Assembly: GCA_039914625.1 (NCBI GenBank)
Contig: JBDSOU010000111.1
Span: forward strand, 1-8,620
Source: DATEMK01 sp039914625
GTDB taxonomy: Bacteria; Bacteroidota; Bacteroidia; AKYH767-A; OLB10
Direction: 5' to 3'
DNA length: 8,620 bases
Shown here one piece after another: positions 1 through 5,689 of this stretch. Made by a program: the position numbers and the translations under genes. Position 1 is the first letter of the stretch; every line of letters begins with the position of its first letter. Below the pieces are notes generated by a model. It was not told the origin of the DNA. It made no database searches and worked only from the letters and a program-made list of their open reading frames with translations.

Positions 1-446
1 TCCTCTCCGAACTTTTTTTCAAGAAAAGCTTCTTCAGCAATCATTATTCTTTCGTAATAAATCCAGTAGAGCAGGGAAACAATTATTACAAACCAGATGT
101 TAAGTGTAAAAAGTACAATGCCGATCCATATCAAATAGTTTCCAAGATAAAGCGGGTGCCTGACAATAGAATAGATCCCTTTAGAATTTAACTGTTCGGC
201 AACTTGGTTTTGCGTATTTCTTCCGGAAGTCCCTTCTATAGTTGTTCCCACCGTATATGCCCTGATAAAAAAACCAATTGCGCTGACTAAAGCAGCAATA
301 TAGTCAATAGCGTTAGTAAAATGACGATTATAAACAGGGTTTAAAGCAATAGCAGGAATTGCGAGCAGAAATAAAACTACCGGGATCTGACCGCGGTATT
401 TAAATAAGTAGTTGCCTGATTTTTCAAATGAACTGACTAATGTCAT
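1..446 (-). CDS. Isoprenylcysteine carboxyl methyltransferase-type membrane methyltransferase (C-terminus cut off by window edge)
   Basis: My translation of the reverse strand gives 148 residues, running off the window at base 1. It has membrane segments at about residues 20-36, 48-66, 102-116 and 117-131. The segment around residues 90-104 (GIYSIVRHPLYLGNYL) is the RHPxYxG signature of the ICMT/PEMT methyltransferase superfamily. It is followed by the usual acidic tail around residues 132-148 (YERIMIAEEAFLEKKFGE). Family members methylate lipids or prenylated substrates with S-adenosylmethionine in the inner membrane; bacterial substrates are mostly unknown. The ATG at 446-444 is the only good start, because an in-frame TAA lies 15 bases upstream. 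It reads in the same direction as the peroxiredoxin but is 198 bases away, so it probably has its own promoter. The substrate cannot be inferred from the sequence. Confidence 0.82.
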   Translation of the reverse strand, partial: MTLVSSFEKSGNYLFKYRGQIPVVLFLLAIPAIALNPVYNRHFTNAIDYIAALVSAIGFFIRAYTVGTTIEGTSGRNTQNQVAEQLNSKGIYSIVRHPLYLGNYLIWIGIVLFTLNIWFVIIVSLLYWIYYERIMIAEEAFLEKKFGE

Positions 447-552
447 AAGCAAACAAAATTATCAGATGCACAGTCGGAAAGATTATGCTGTTGAAATTAA
501 TTCTTGTTAAATTGAATTTCCAAAAAACTCCGGTCAATTTTTTTATATTTTT

Positions 553-560
553 CAAAGATA
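553..560 (-). promoter_or_regulatory. Possible -7 box for the membrane methyltransferase
   Basis: On the minus strand this reads TATCTTTG, a full match to the Bacteroidetes TAnnTTTG -7 box. It would give a leader of about 100 bases before the ATG at 446. No TTG element is found about 19 bases upstream, so the call is weak. A second match, TAATTTTG at 461-454, lies so close to the ATG that transcripts from it would be nearly leaderless. Confidence 0.35.
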
Positions 561-644
561 ACAAAATATCATATATCGGATTATAAGTATTGTTTTGATA
601 CGGCAGTTGAAAAGTAAATTTTAAAGAAGATAAAATGATTACAC

Positions 645-1118
645 CTATGCGTGCAGTTTGAGCAATATTTCTTTGATCGCATTAAAGTCCGGAAGATCAC
701 TTGAATTGTCCAGTACTTCTGCATATTGAATGATTCCGTTTTTATCAATCACAAAAGCTGCCCGTTTTGCAGTTCCTTTCATTCCGTAATTAAAAACTTC
801 GTATTGCGCTCCATACATTCCGCACACTTCTTTGTTGTAATCAGCAGCTAAGGTGAAGTTCAGATGTTGCTCTTCTTTGTATTTTTTTAAAACATACACC
901 GAATCAGTAGAAATACCGATCACTTTTGCATTCATGTCATTGTAAAAAGTCAAATCATCGCGCGTGGTGCAAAGTTGCACAGTACACGTGCTAGTGAAGG
1001 CAGCAGGGTAAAAATGTAAAACAACATGGTGCCCTTTTAATGTTTCAAGCGCAATGGGTTTCTTGTCGGAATCAAATAGGCTGAATAAAGGTGCCTGATC
1101 GCCTGGTTGTAATTTCAT
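645..1118 (-). CDS. Peroxiredoxin (AhpC/TSA, AhpE/BCP-like)
   Basis: A 157-residue thiol peroxidase of the AhpC/TSA thioredoxin-fold family, cytosolic (no signal peptide), expected to reduce hydrogen peroxide or organic hydroperoxides. The active-site loop at residues 38-45 (PAAFTSTC) gives the P-x3-T-x2-C signature with P38, T42 and peroxidatic Cys45; Arg119 (KRAAFVID) fits the conserved active-site arginine. Cys50 lies five residues after Cys45, the position of the resolving cysteine in BCP/PrxQ proteins, while the AFT loop and the YGMKGTAKRAAFVIDKNG region look more like AhpE. A third cysteine, Cys99, is also present. Length is normal for the family. It lies 90 bases downstream of mazG on the same strand with no clear promoter between, so the two are probably cotranscribed. 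Confidence 0.94.
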   Translation of the reverse strand: MKLQPGDQAPLFSLFDSDKKPIALETLKGHHVVLHFYPAAFTSTCTVQLCTTRDDLTFYNDMNAKVIGISTDSVYVLKKYKEEQHLNFTLAADYNKEVCGMYGAQYEVFNYGMKGTAKRAAFVIDKNGIIQYAEVLDNSSDLPDFNAIKEILLKLHA

Positions 1119-1123
1119 AGCAA

Positions 1124-1137
1124 TTGGAAGTTGGAAG
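1124..1137. repeat. Two-unit heptad repeat upstream of the peroxiredoxin
   Basis: TTGGAAG occurs twice in tandem, directly upstream of the peroxiredoxin start. On the gene strand the units read CTTCCAA, closely matching units of the longer heptad array near 3672-3692. Confidence 0.6.
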
Positions 1138-1208
1138 TTTTAGTTCAAAATCAAGTTGTGCAAAAATCAGGATTAGATATCATAATTCCAAAACCGGCAA
1201 CTGCCTCA

Positions 1209-1979
1209 TCACAATCCTTTTGCTTTTGCTTCATCCCAGATTTTATCCATTTCGGCCAGTGTCATTTCCTCCAGCTTTTTCCCGTTTTCAGTTGCAGATT
1301 GTTCAAGATATTTGAATCGTTTAATGAATTTTATATTGGTGCGTTCTAAAGCTTCCTCGGGATTAATATTAATGAACCGTGCATAGTTTATCAATGAAAA
1401 AATCAAATCACCGAATTCATTTTGCATTTTTTCCGAATTCCGTTCTGCAACTTCATTCTTAAATTCATTTAATTCTTCGAGCACTTTTTCCCACACTTGA
1501 GCTTTTGTTTCCCAGTCAAATCCTGCGGAACGCGCTTTTTCCTGTATGCGCATTGCTTTTACCATTGAAGGCAGGGATGCAGGAACGCCTCCCAAAACGG
1601 ATTTGTTTCCTTCTTTTAATTTCAACTGCTCCCAGTTTTTAGAAACCTGTTCAGCGCTTTCCACTTTTGTGTCGCTGTAAATATGCGGATGGCGGTGAAT
1701 TAATTTTTCACATTCACGGTTGATCACATCCGTAATATCAAACAAATTTTTTTCAGAAGCGATTTTTGCATAAAAAATAACATGCAGCAAAATGTCGCCT
1801 AACTCTTTTTTGACATCGTCAAAATCATTTTCAAGAATTGCATCTCCCAATTCATATACTTCTTCAATGGTTAAGTGACGCAGGCTCTCAAAAGTTTGCT
1901 GCTTGTCCCACGGGCATTGCGCCCTTAATTCATCCATGATAACCAGCAGCCGTTCAAATGCTTTTAATTTTTCATTCAT
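1209..1979 (-). CDS. mazG: Nucleoside triphosphate pyrophosphohydrolase MazG
   Basis: A 256-residue two-domain MazG protein of normal length. It hydrolyses (d)NTPs to NMP and pyrophosphate, cleaning the nucleotide pool and possibly modulating stress signalling. The N-terminal domain shows the diagnostic CPWDKQQT (residues 22-29), the metal-binding EExxE motif (E39, E40, E43) and ELGD (E59, D62), followed by HRHPH (95-99) and KNWEQLK (114-120). The C-terminal MazG domain repeats the metal site as E168, E169, E172 and E188-F-G-D191. All expected acidic ligands are present in both domains. The ATG at 1979 starts the usual short N-terminal lead-in to the first MazG domain and sits just behind a strong promoter. 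It is divergent from the GT-C-like gene and probably heads an operon with the downstream peroxiredoxin. Confidence 0.97.
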   Translation of the reverse strand: MNEKLKAFERLLVIMDELRAQCPWDKQQTFESLRHLTIEEVYELGDAILENDFDDVKKELGDILLHVIFYAKIASEKNLFDITDVINRECEKLIHRHPHIYSDTKVESAEQVSKNWEQLKLKEGNKSVLGGVPASLPSMVKAMRIQEKARSAGFDWETKAQVWEKVLEELNEFKNEVAERNSEKMQNEFGDLIFSLINYARFININPEEALERTNIKFIKRFKYLEQSATENGKKLEEMTLAEMDKIWDEAKAKGL

Positions 1980-1993
1980 TTAAAAAGTTTTTA

Positions 1994-2023
1994 CAAAGCT
2001 ATTGGAAAAAACCATTTTTACAA
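1994..2023 (-). promoter_or_regulatory. mazG promoter (Bacteroidetes sigma-A type)
   Basis: On the minus strand, TTG (2023-2021) is followed after exactly 19 bases by TAGCTTTG (2001-1994), matching the Bacteroidetes consensus TTG-N19-TAnnTTTG at all fixed positions. Transcription would start about 10 bases before the mazG ATG at 1979, giving a very short leader. Confidence 0.8.
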
Positions 2024-2099
2024 TTTAAAATGGGGCACCGGTTTCAACTTAACGTTTCTCATTTTCTTTAACTAAGCGGTTTTCCGAATTAAAAATTGT

Positions 2100-2145
2100 T
2101 TACGCAGAGTTTCGCAGAGATAAAAAATAGAGAATCACAGAGAAA
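2100..2145. repeat. CGCAGAG-rich repeat, left copy
   Basis: This stretch carries ACGCAGAG, CGCAGAG and CACAGAG words around an A-rich core. It matches the reverse complement of 3486-3530 almost throughout: the first 20 bases differ at one position, there is a 3-base gap in the A-rich core, then two more differences. The two copies form a widely spaced inverted repeat around the GT-C-like gene. An open frame runs from TTG at 2096 through the repeat, but that N-terminus is encoded by repeat DNA and is unlikely to be translated. Confidence 0.8.
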
Positions 2146-2154
2146 AAGATTATT

Positions 2155-2162
2155 TACTTTCG
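2155..2162 (+). promoter_or_regulatory. Probable -7 box directly in front of the GT-C-like gene
   Basis: TACTTTCG matches TAnnTTTG at all but one fixed position and ends only 5 bases before the ATG at 2168. A transcript from it would be leaderless or nearly so. No good TTG element is seen at the expected distance. The box lies just outside the left CGCAGAG-type repeat. It supports the ATG at 2168 over the upstream TTG. Confidence 0.45.
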
Positions 2163-2167
2163 CGCCA

Positions 2168-3466
2168 ATGCGATTTCTTACTAAGGCTGCAATTCCTTTT
2201 ATTATTTTTATTGTTACCTGGTACACCTGGAACACTCAATGGGGCAAAGATCATTGGAATGATATTATTGAAACGGATGCAAAAGGTTATTACGCGTACC
2301 TGCCTGCGGTTTTTATTTACCACGATTTGAATTTCGGTTTTATTGATTCCATTGAAAAAAAATATTACAACCCGCACACCGTTTATGAATTCAGGACAAG
2401 ATATAACGGCAGGCTGATTGATAAATATTTTGCAGGCACTGCCGTTGCTGAATTTCCCTTTTTTGTTTGTGCTCATCTTATCTCAAAGATAACGGGCAAA
2501 GCTGCTGACGGATATTCCAAACTTTATCCCAAATTCATTAATATCGGTGCAATTGTGTATTTAATGATCGGACTGGTTTATATCCGCAGGCTGCTTCGCA
2601 CTCTGGAGGTGAAGGAAGGGGTGATTGCATTTATACTCTGTGTAATTGCTTTAGGAACCAATATCTTTTTATATACAGTTTGCGAACCGGGAATGTCGCA
2701 CGTTTATTCCTTTGCTTTTATCAGCATGTTTGTTTATTATTCTCGCATGTATTTTAAGCGGCAGGGCAGGAGGGAAGTACTGTATTGCGGATTACTAACA
2801 GGAATTATCATCCTCATCCGTCCTGTAAATGGAATTATTTTACTTGCCCTGCCATTCATTGCGGGAAGCAAAGAGAAATTTATTGACGGAATAAATACCG
2901 CAGTAAAAGAAAAAACGATTTTAGTTTTCTCTTTTCTTGCAGCAATTGCCGTGATCAGCATACAACTTGTAATTTACAAAATACAATGCGGTGAATTTTT
3001 TGTGTATGCATACGGAGATGAAAAAATCAATTGGGCGCACCCGAATTTTATTAACTTCCTGTTCAGCTACAAAAAAGGTTTTTTTGTTTATACGCCAGTA
3101 GCTTTTGTTTCCCTCGCTGGATTTATTTATTTATGGAAAAAAAACCATTTTAAATTTTATACTCTCATTTTGTTCTGCATCGTTATTATTTACGTTTTAT
3201 CATCATGGCATAGCTGGTGGTACGGTGGAAGTTTCAGTTCAAGAGTGATGATTGATTATTATGTTTTTCTTGGTTTGCTGCTCTCATTTACCTTTAAGCT
3301 TTTTGAATCAAAAACAAAAAAAATACTGCTGGGCGCTGCTCTCACCCTGTTGCTTTTTCTTTGCCAGGTGCAAACGTATCAATACAGGTATTACATAATA
3401 CATTGGGATAACATGACCAAAGAAAAATACTGGGATGTTTTTTTGAAGCTGCCCCACAAAAATTAA
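2168..3466 (+). CDS. Polytopic membrane protein, GT-C glycosyltransferase-like (substrate unknown)
   Basis: A 432-residue inner-membrane protein with roughly 10-11 hydrophobic segments (about residues 6-20, 90-105, 124-141, 151-171, 176-192, 204-232 as two, 250-270, 304-322, 330-346, 364-378, 386-400). After the first segment comes ETDAKGYYAYLPA (residues 35-47), an acidic first-loop motif like those of GT-C glycosyltransferases that use polyprenyl-phosphate sugars. Other conserved-looking motifs are CEPGMSHVYSF (172-182), SSWHSWWYGGSFSSR (345-359) and a tail HWDNMTKEKYWDVF (412-425); I recognise these from a family widespread in Bacteroidetes without an assigned role. I chose ATG 2168 over an upstream TTG at 2096 because the extra 24 residues are encoded by repeat DNA and a -7 box lies just before 2168. 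The gene stands alone between inverted repeat copies. Glycosyl transfer is inferred; membrane topology is clear. Confidence 0.72.
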   Translation: MRFLTKAAIPFIIFIVTWYTWNTQWGKDHWNDIIETDAKGYYAYLPAVFIYHDLNFGFIDSIEKKYYNPHTVYEFRTRYNGRLIDKYFAGTAVAEFPFFVCAHLISKITGKAADGYSKLYPKFINIGAIVYLMIGLVYIRRLLRTLEVKEGVIAFILCVIALGTNIFLYTVCEPGMSHVYSFAFISMFVYYSRMYFKRQGRREVLYCGLLTGIIILIRPVNGIILLALPFIAGSKEKFIDGINTAVKEKTILVFSFLAAIAVISIQLVIYKIQCGEFFVYAYGDEKINWAHPNFINFLFSYKKGFFVYTPVAFVSLAGFIYLWKKNHFKFYTLILFCIVIIYVLSSWHSWWYGGSFSSRVMIDYYVFLGLLLSFTFKLFESKTKKILLGAALTLLLFLCQVQTYQYRYYIIHWDNMTKEKYWDVFLKLPHKN

Positions 3467-3485
3467 CAGGGGTCACGGTTTGTTT

Positions 3486-3530
3486 TTTTTCTCTGCGGTT
3501 CTCTATTTTTCTTTGCGAAACTCTGCGTAA
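3486..3530. repeat. CGCAGAG-rich repeat, right copy (inverted)
   Basis: The reverse complement of this stretch is nearly the same as 2100-2145. It begins 20 bases after the stop codon of the GT-C-like gene, so the two copies bracket that gene tightly. It also forms the left arm of a local hairpin with the next repeat copy. Confidence 0.8.
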
Positions 3531-3583
3531 GGAATTTTTAACGCAGAGCACCACAAAGGTCAAAAAATGAGAAACGCAAAGCT
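3491..3583. repeat. Long imperfect inverted repeat (two CGCAGAG-type copies head to head)
   Basis: CTCTGCGT (3521-3528) pairs perfectly with ACGCAGAG (3541-3548) across a 12-base loop. After equal 5-base interruptions, CTTTG (3511-3515) pairs with CAAAG (3554-3558), and the outer parts (3491-3510 and 3559-3579) match imperfectly. It could fold into a long hairpin in the 3' untranslated region of the GT-C-like gene and may protect or end its transcript. No T-run follows, so it is not a standard intrinsic terminator. Confidence 0.7.
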
Positions 3584-3585
3584 GA

Positions 3586-3706
3586 AATTACCAATTACCA
3601 ATTTCCAATAGACAGTAAACATTAAACAAATAAACAATTAAATAATCAGTAATCAGTAATCAATAATCAAATTCCAATTTCTAACTTCCAGCTTCTGACC
3701 TCCATC
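3586..3706. repeat. Degenerate heptanucleotide tandem array
   Basis: The stretch divides into about 17 successive units of 7 bases, with two of 8 bases. AATTACC twice is followed by AATTTCC, AATAGAC, AGTAAAC and ATTAAAC; then come two 8-base units, AATCAGT twice, AATCAAT and AATCAAA; then TTCCAAT, TTCTAAC, TTCCAGC, TTCTGAC and CTCCATC. Neighbouring units resemble each other and the unit drifts along the array. It lies directly upstream of the promoter of the PagL-like gene. It has no coding potential that I can support. Confidence 0.75.
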
Positions 3707-3723
3707 TCCATAATTGAATTTTA

Positions 3724-3731
3724 TACTTTTG
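3724..3731 (+). promoter_or_regulatory. -7 promoter box of the PagL-like operon
   Basis: TACTTTTG matches TAnnTTTG at all fixed positions and lies 20 bases before the TTG start at 3752, giving a short leader of about 15 bases. No TTG is present at the usual distance upstream; that position falls at the end of the heptad array. It is the only good promoter candidate for the three-gene run 3752-7549. Confidence 0.55.
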
Positions 3732-3751
3732 CACCTCAAAAATTTTTCCTT

Positions 3752-4849
3752 TTGAAAAGAGTATCCGTCATTATTACGTTTGTTTTTTTATTGCTTCAAA
3801 AAGCAACCGGAGGCACTATACCCGATTCTACATTGGGCACTGTTGCTGTTTCTGCAAATTATCATTATGGCTTTATCATTGCGCACCGTCAAACGATTGT
3901 GCCGCTACAGAAAGATCATGTAAAAGGTTTTGAATTAAGTGTCAGCATGCCTGCTACAGGTAAAAAAAACTGGCAGCGGTTATATAATTACCCGTCCATA
4001 GGGTTGAAATATTTTTGCCTCGACCTCGGAAATGAAAGCCAGCTGGGTTTCGGGCAGGCAATTATTCCTTATTTTAATTTCAGGTTCAATAAAAATGAAA
4101 ACGTGCAATTTAATTTTCAATACGGATGGGGTTTGGGTTACATTCAAAGACCTTTTGATGCGGAAACAAATTATAAAAACGTTGCCATAGGTTCGCATTG
4201 GAATGCCGCCATTAGTTTATCAGCGGATATGAGACTAAAATTATCAGGGCAAACCTTTCTGAACAGCGGCCTCAGCCTGACACATTTTTCCAATGGCAGC
4301 GCAGTGGTTCCCAATCTTGGGATCAACATCGCCTCGGTAAAAGTTGGAGTAACCCAATATCTGGGCATCTGCAAGCGGATAAACAGGGATTCATTACCGG
4401 CATTTCGTCCCGGTTTCAGGAATTCAATTTACCTCGCAGGAGGTGTCAAACAAATTTACCCTGTGGAAGGCCCTGATTATTATGTGTGGATTTTTTCAGG
4501 TGGCTGCTTAAAGCAATTTACCCGGAAAAGCGCTGCCGGACTGGCTTTAGATTTACACTATGACCAGTCGCTTCCCGTAAAGCGTGAAGAAAATTTTTTG
4601 CCAGCAGACGGCATTAAATACGGGACGCGCGCAGGAATCAGCGCTACTTATGAATTGATTTTTTCGGATTTCTCCATGCTGATACAGATGGGAGGATATT
4701 TTTACAACAGCTATAAGCCGGACGGTAATTTTTATAACCGGTTGGGCTGGAGATACAGTTTTTTTAAAAATTATTTTGCCTGTATTAATTTAAAATCACA
4801 TTGGGCAAAAGCCGATTTTTTTGAATTTGGGGCAGGTAGGAACTTTTGA
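3752..4849 (+). CDS. PagL-like acyloxyacyl hydrolase, outer-membrane beta-barrel protein
   Basis: A 365-residue exported protein. Residues 1-20 form a signal peptide (KR, then a hydrophobic stretch). The rest has alternating, aromatic-rich strands ending in F365, as expected of an outer-membrane beta-barrel. The motif at residues 177-192 (THFSNGSAVVPNLGIN) matches the PagL lipid A 3-O-deacylase active-site region: H178 and S180 align with catalytic His126 and Ser128 of Pseudomonas PagL. The third PagL residue, Glu140, aligns with N192, so the triad is incomplete or altered. The protein is about twice the length of PagL; about 170 residues after the motif look like extra strands. The start is TTG at 3752; there is no in-frame ATG nearby, and this start gives a proper signal peptide behind a -7 box. 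It probably leads an operon with the next two genes. Lipid A deacylation is inferred. Confidence 0.83.
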   Translation: MKRVSVIITFVFLLLQKATGGTIPDSTLGTVAVSANYHYGFIIAHRQTIVPLQKDHVKGFELSVSMPATGKKNWQRLYNYPSIGLKYFCLDLGNESQLGFGQAIIPYFNFRFNKNENVQFNFQYGWGLGYIQRPFDAETNYKNVAIGSHWNAAISLSADMRLKLSGQTFLNSGLSLTHFSNGSAVVPNLGINIASVKVGVTQYLGICKRINRDSLPAFRPGFRNSIYLAGGVKQIYPVEGPDYYVWIFSGGCLKQFTRKSAAGLALDLHYDQSLPVKREENFLPADGIKYGTRAGISATYELIFSDFSMLIQMGGYFYNSYKPDGNFYNRLGWRYSFFKNYFACINLKSHWAKADFFEFGAGRNF

Positions 4850-4887
4850 ATGAAAAATAAAAGAATAAATAGGGTATCGTTAAAAAA

Positions 4888-5628
4888 ATGAAAAGGATTC
4901 AGCAACTGTTTCTTCCTGCTATTATGGCCGTTTTTTTTTCTTCCTGTGAAAAAGATCATGCATTTGATTGCTTCAAAAATACAGGGGAAACCATTACTGT
5001 TGATCGGCCTGCTGCTGCATTTAACAGGATTGAAATGAACAACAATGTTGACCTCGTGGTGCATTTCGGAGCGGTGTATTCGGTTAATGTTACTGCAGGC
5101 GCTAATATAATTAACGGCATTACCACAGAAATTATAGACAACGTCTTATATATTAAAAACGACAACAAGTGCAACTGGGTGCGTAGTTTTAATACTAAGT
5201 TTATTGTTGACGTAACAACGGATGATTTAATAAATCTTGTTAACAACGGTTCGGGCAATGTTACCTTTGAAGATACGCTGCGCACCTATGAATTTATATA
5301 TGATAACTGGAATGCTTCGGGCATCATTGACTTTAAATTTAATGGCGAGCGCATCCTTATAAAAATTCATACCGGAACTGCTGATATTAATATAGGAGGA
5401 ACCACCGGGCTTAATTATGTTTATTTATTTGGGTTCGGCAACATGAACTGTAAAGATTTGAATGCAAAGACCGCCTTTATTGTTAACATGGGTTCGGGTG
5501 ATTGCAGCGTCCGTGTAAGCGATGAATTAAATGCAACTATAGAATCAATCGGCAGTATCTATTACACAGGCAGTCCTTCCTCGGTCACTTCTGTCATAAC
5601 AGGAACGGGGAAGCTAATTCACGAATAA
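4888..5628 (+). CDS. GIN-domain (DUF2807) lipoprotein
   Basis: A 246-residue lipoprotein. Residues 1-19 are a signal peptide ending at a lipobox with Cys20 (FFSSC), followed by EKD, a charged stretch like the Bacteroidetes surface-export signal, so the protein may face the cell exterior. The mature part (residues 36-244) is a right-handed, beta-rich repeat typical of the GIN domain: an opening FNRIEMNNNVDLVVHF (45-60), then repeated short strands with G/N turns such as NNGSGNVTF, GTADINIGG and NMGSGDCSV. This family (DUF2807, putative head domain of auto-transporter adhesins) is abundant in Bacteroidetes and has no proven function. It starts 38 bases after the PagL-like gene and ends 61 bases before the LtaS-like gene, all in the same direction, so it is probably part of that operon. 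A role at the cell surface is likely; binding partners are unknown. Confidence 0.85.
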   Translation: MKRIQQLFLPAIMAVFFSSCEKDHAFDCFKNTGETITVDRPAAAFNRIEMNNNVDLVVHFGAVYSVNVTAGANIINGITTEIIDNVLYIKNDNKCNWVRSFNTKFIVDVTTDDLINLVNNGSGNVTFEDTLRTYEFIYDNWNASGIIDFKFNGERILIKIHTGTADINIGGTTGLNYVYLFGFGNMNCKDLNAKTAFIVNMGSGDCSVRVSDELNATIESIGSIYYTGSPSSVTSVITGTGKLIHE

Positions 5629-5638
5629 TATGAAGAAG

Positions 5639-5673
5639 ATGGATGATGGAAGTTGTAAATTGTAAATTGATCC
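5639..5673. repeat. Short heptad repeat run before the LtaS-like gene
   Basis: Five successive 7-base units: ATGGATG, ATGGAAG, TTGTAAA, TTGTAAA, TTGATCC. It has the same period as the 3586-3706 array and related words, and fills most of the 61-base gap between the GIN and LtaS-like genes. Confidence 0.55.
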
Positions 5674-5689
5674 ACTTATATAAACAGCT

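Noticed and set aside
485..586. 33-codon plus-strand ORF in the gap between the methyltransferase and peroxiredoxin genes
   Set aside because: No recognisable protein features and composition like random AT-rich sequence; the gap is better explained as the promoter region of the leftward methyltransferase gene.
2096..2167. N-terminal extension of the GT-C-like gene from a TTG start at 2096
   Set aside because: The 24 extra codons are made of repeat DNA (the CGCAGAG-type element), a -7 box lies inside them, and the ATG at 2168 gives a normal start just before the first membrane segment.
3586..3706. CRISPR-like array
   Set aside because: The units are only 7 bases long and contiguous, with no repeat-spacer alternation and no cas genes nearby.
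4850..4891. 13-codon ORF (MKNKRINRVSLKK) between the PagL-like and GIN genes, overlapping the GIN start as ATGA
   Set aside because: Very short, lysine-rich as expected for A-rich DNA, and without further support; probably chance in a 38-base gap.
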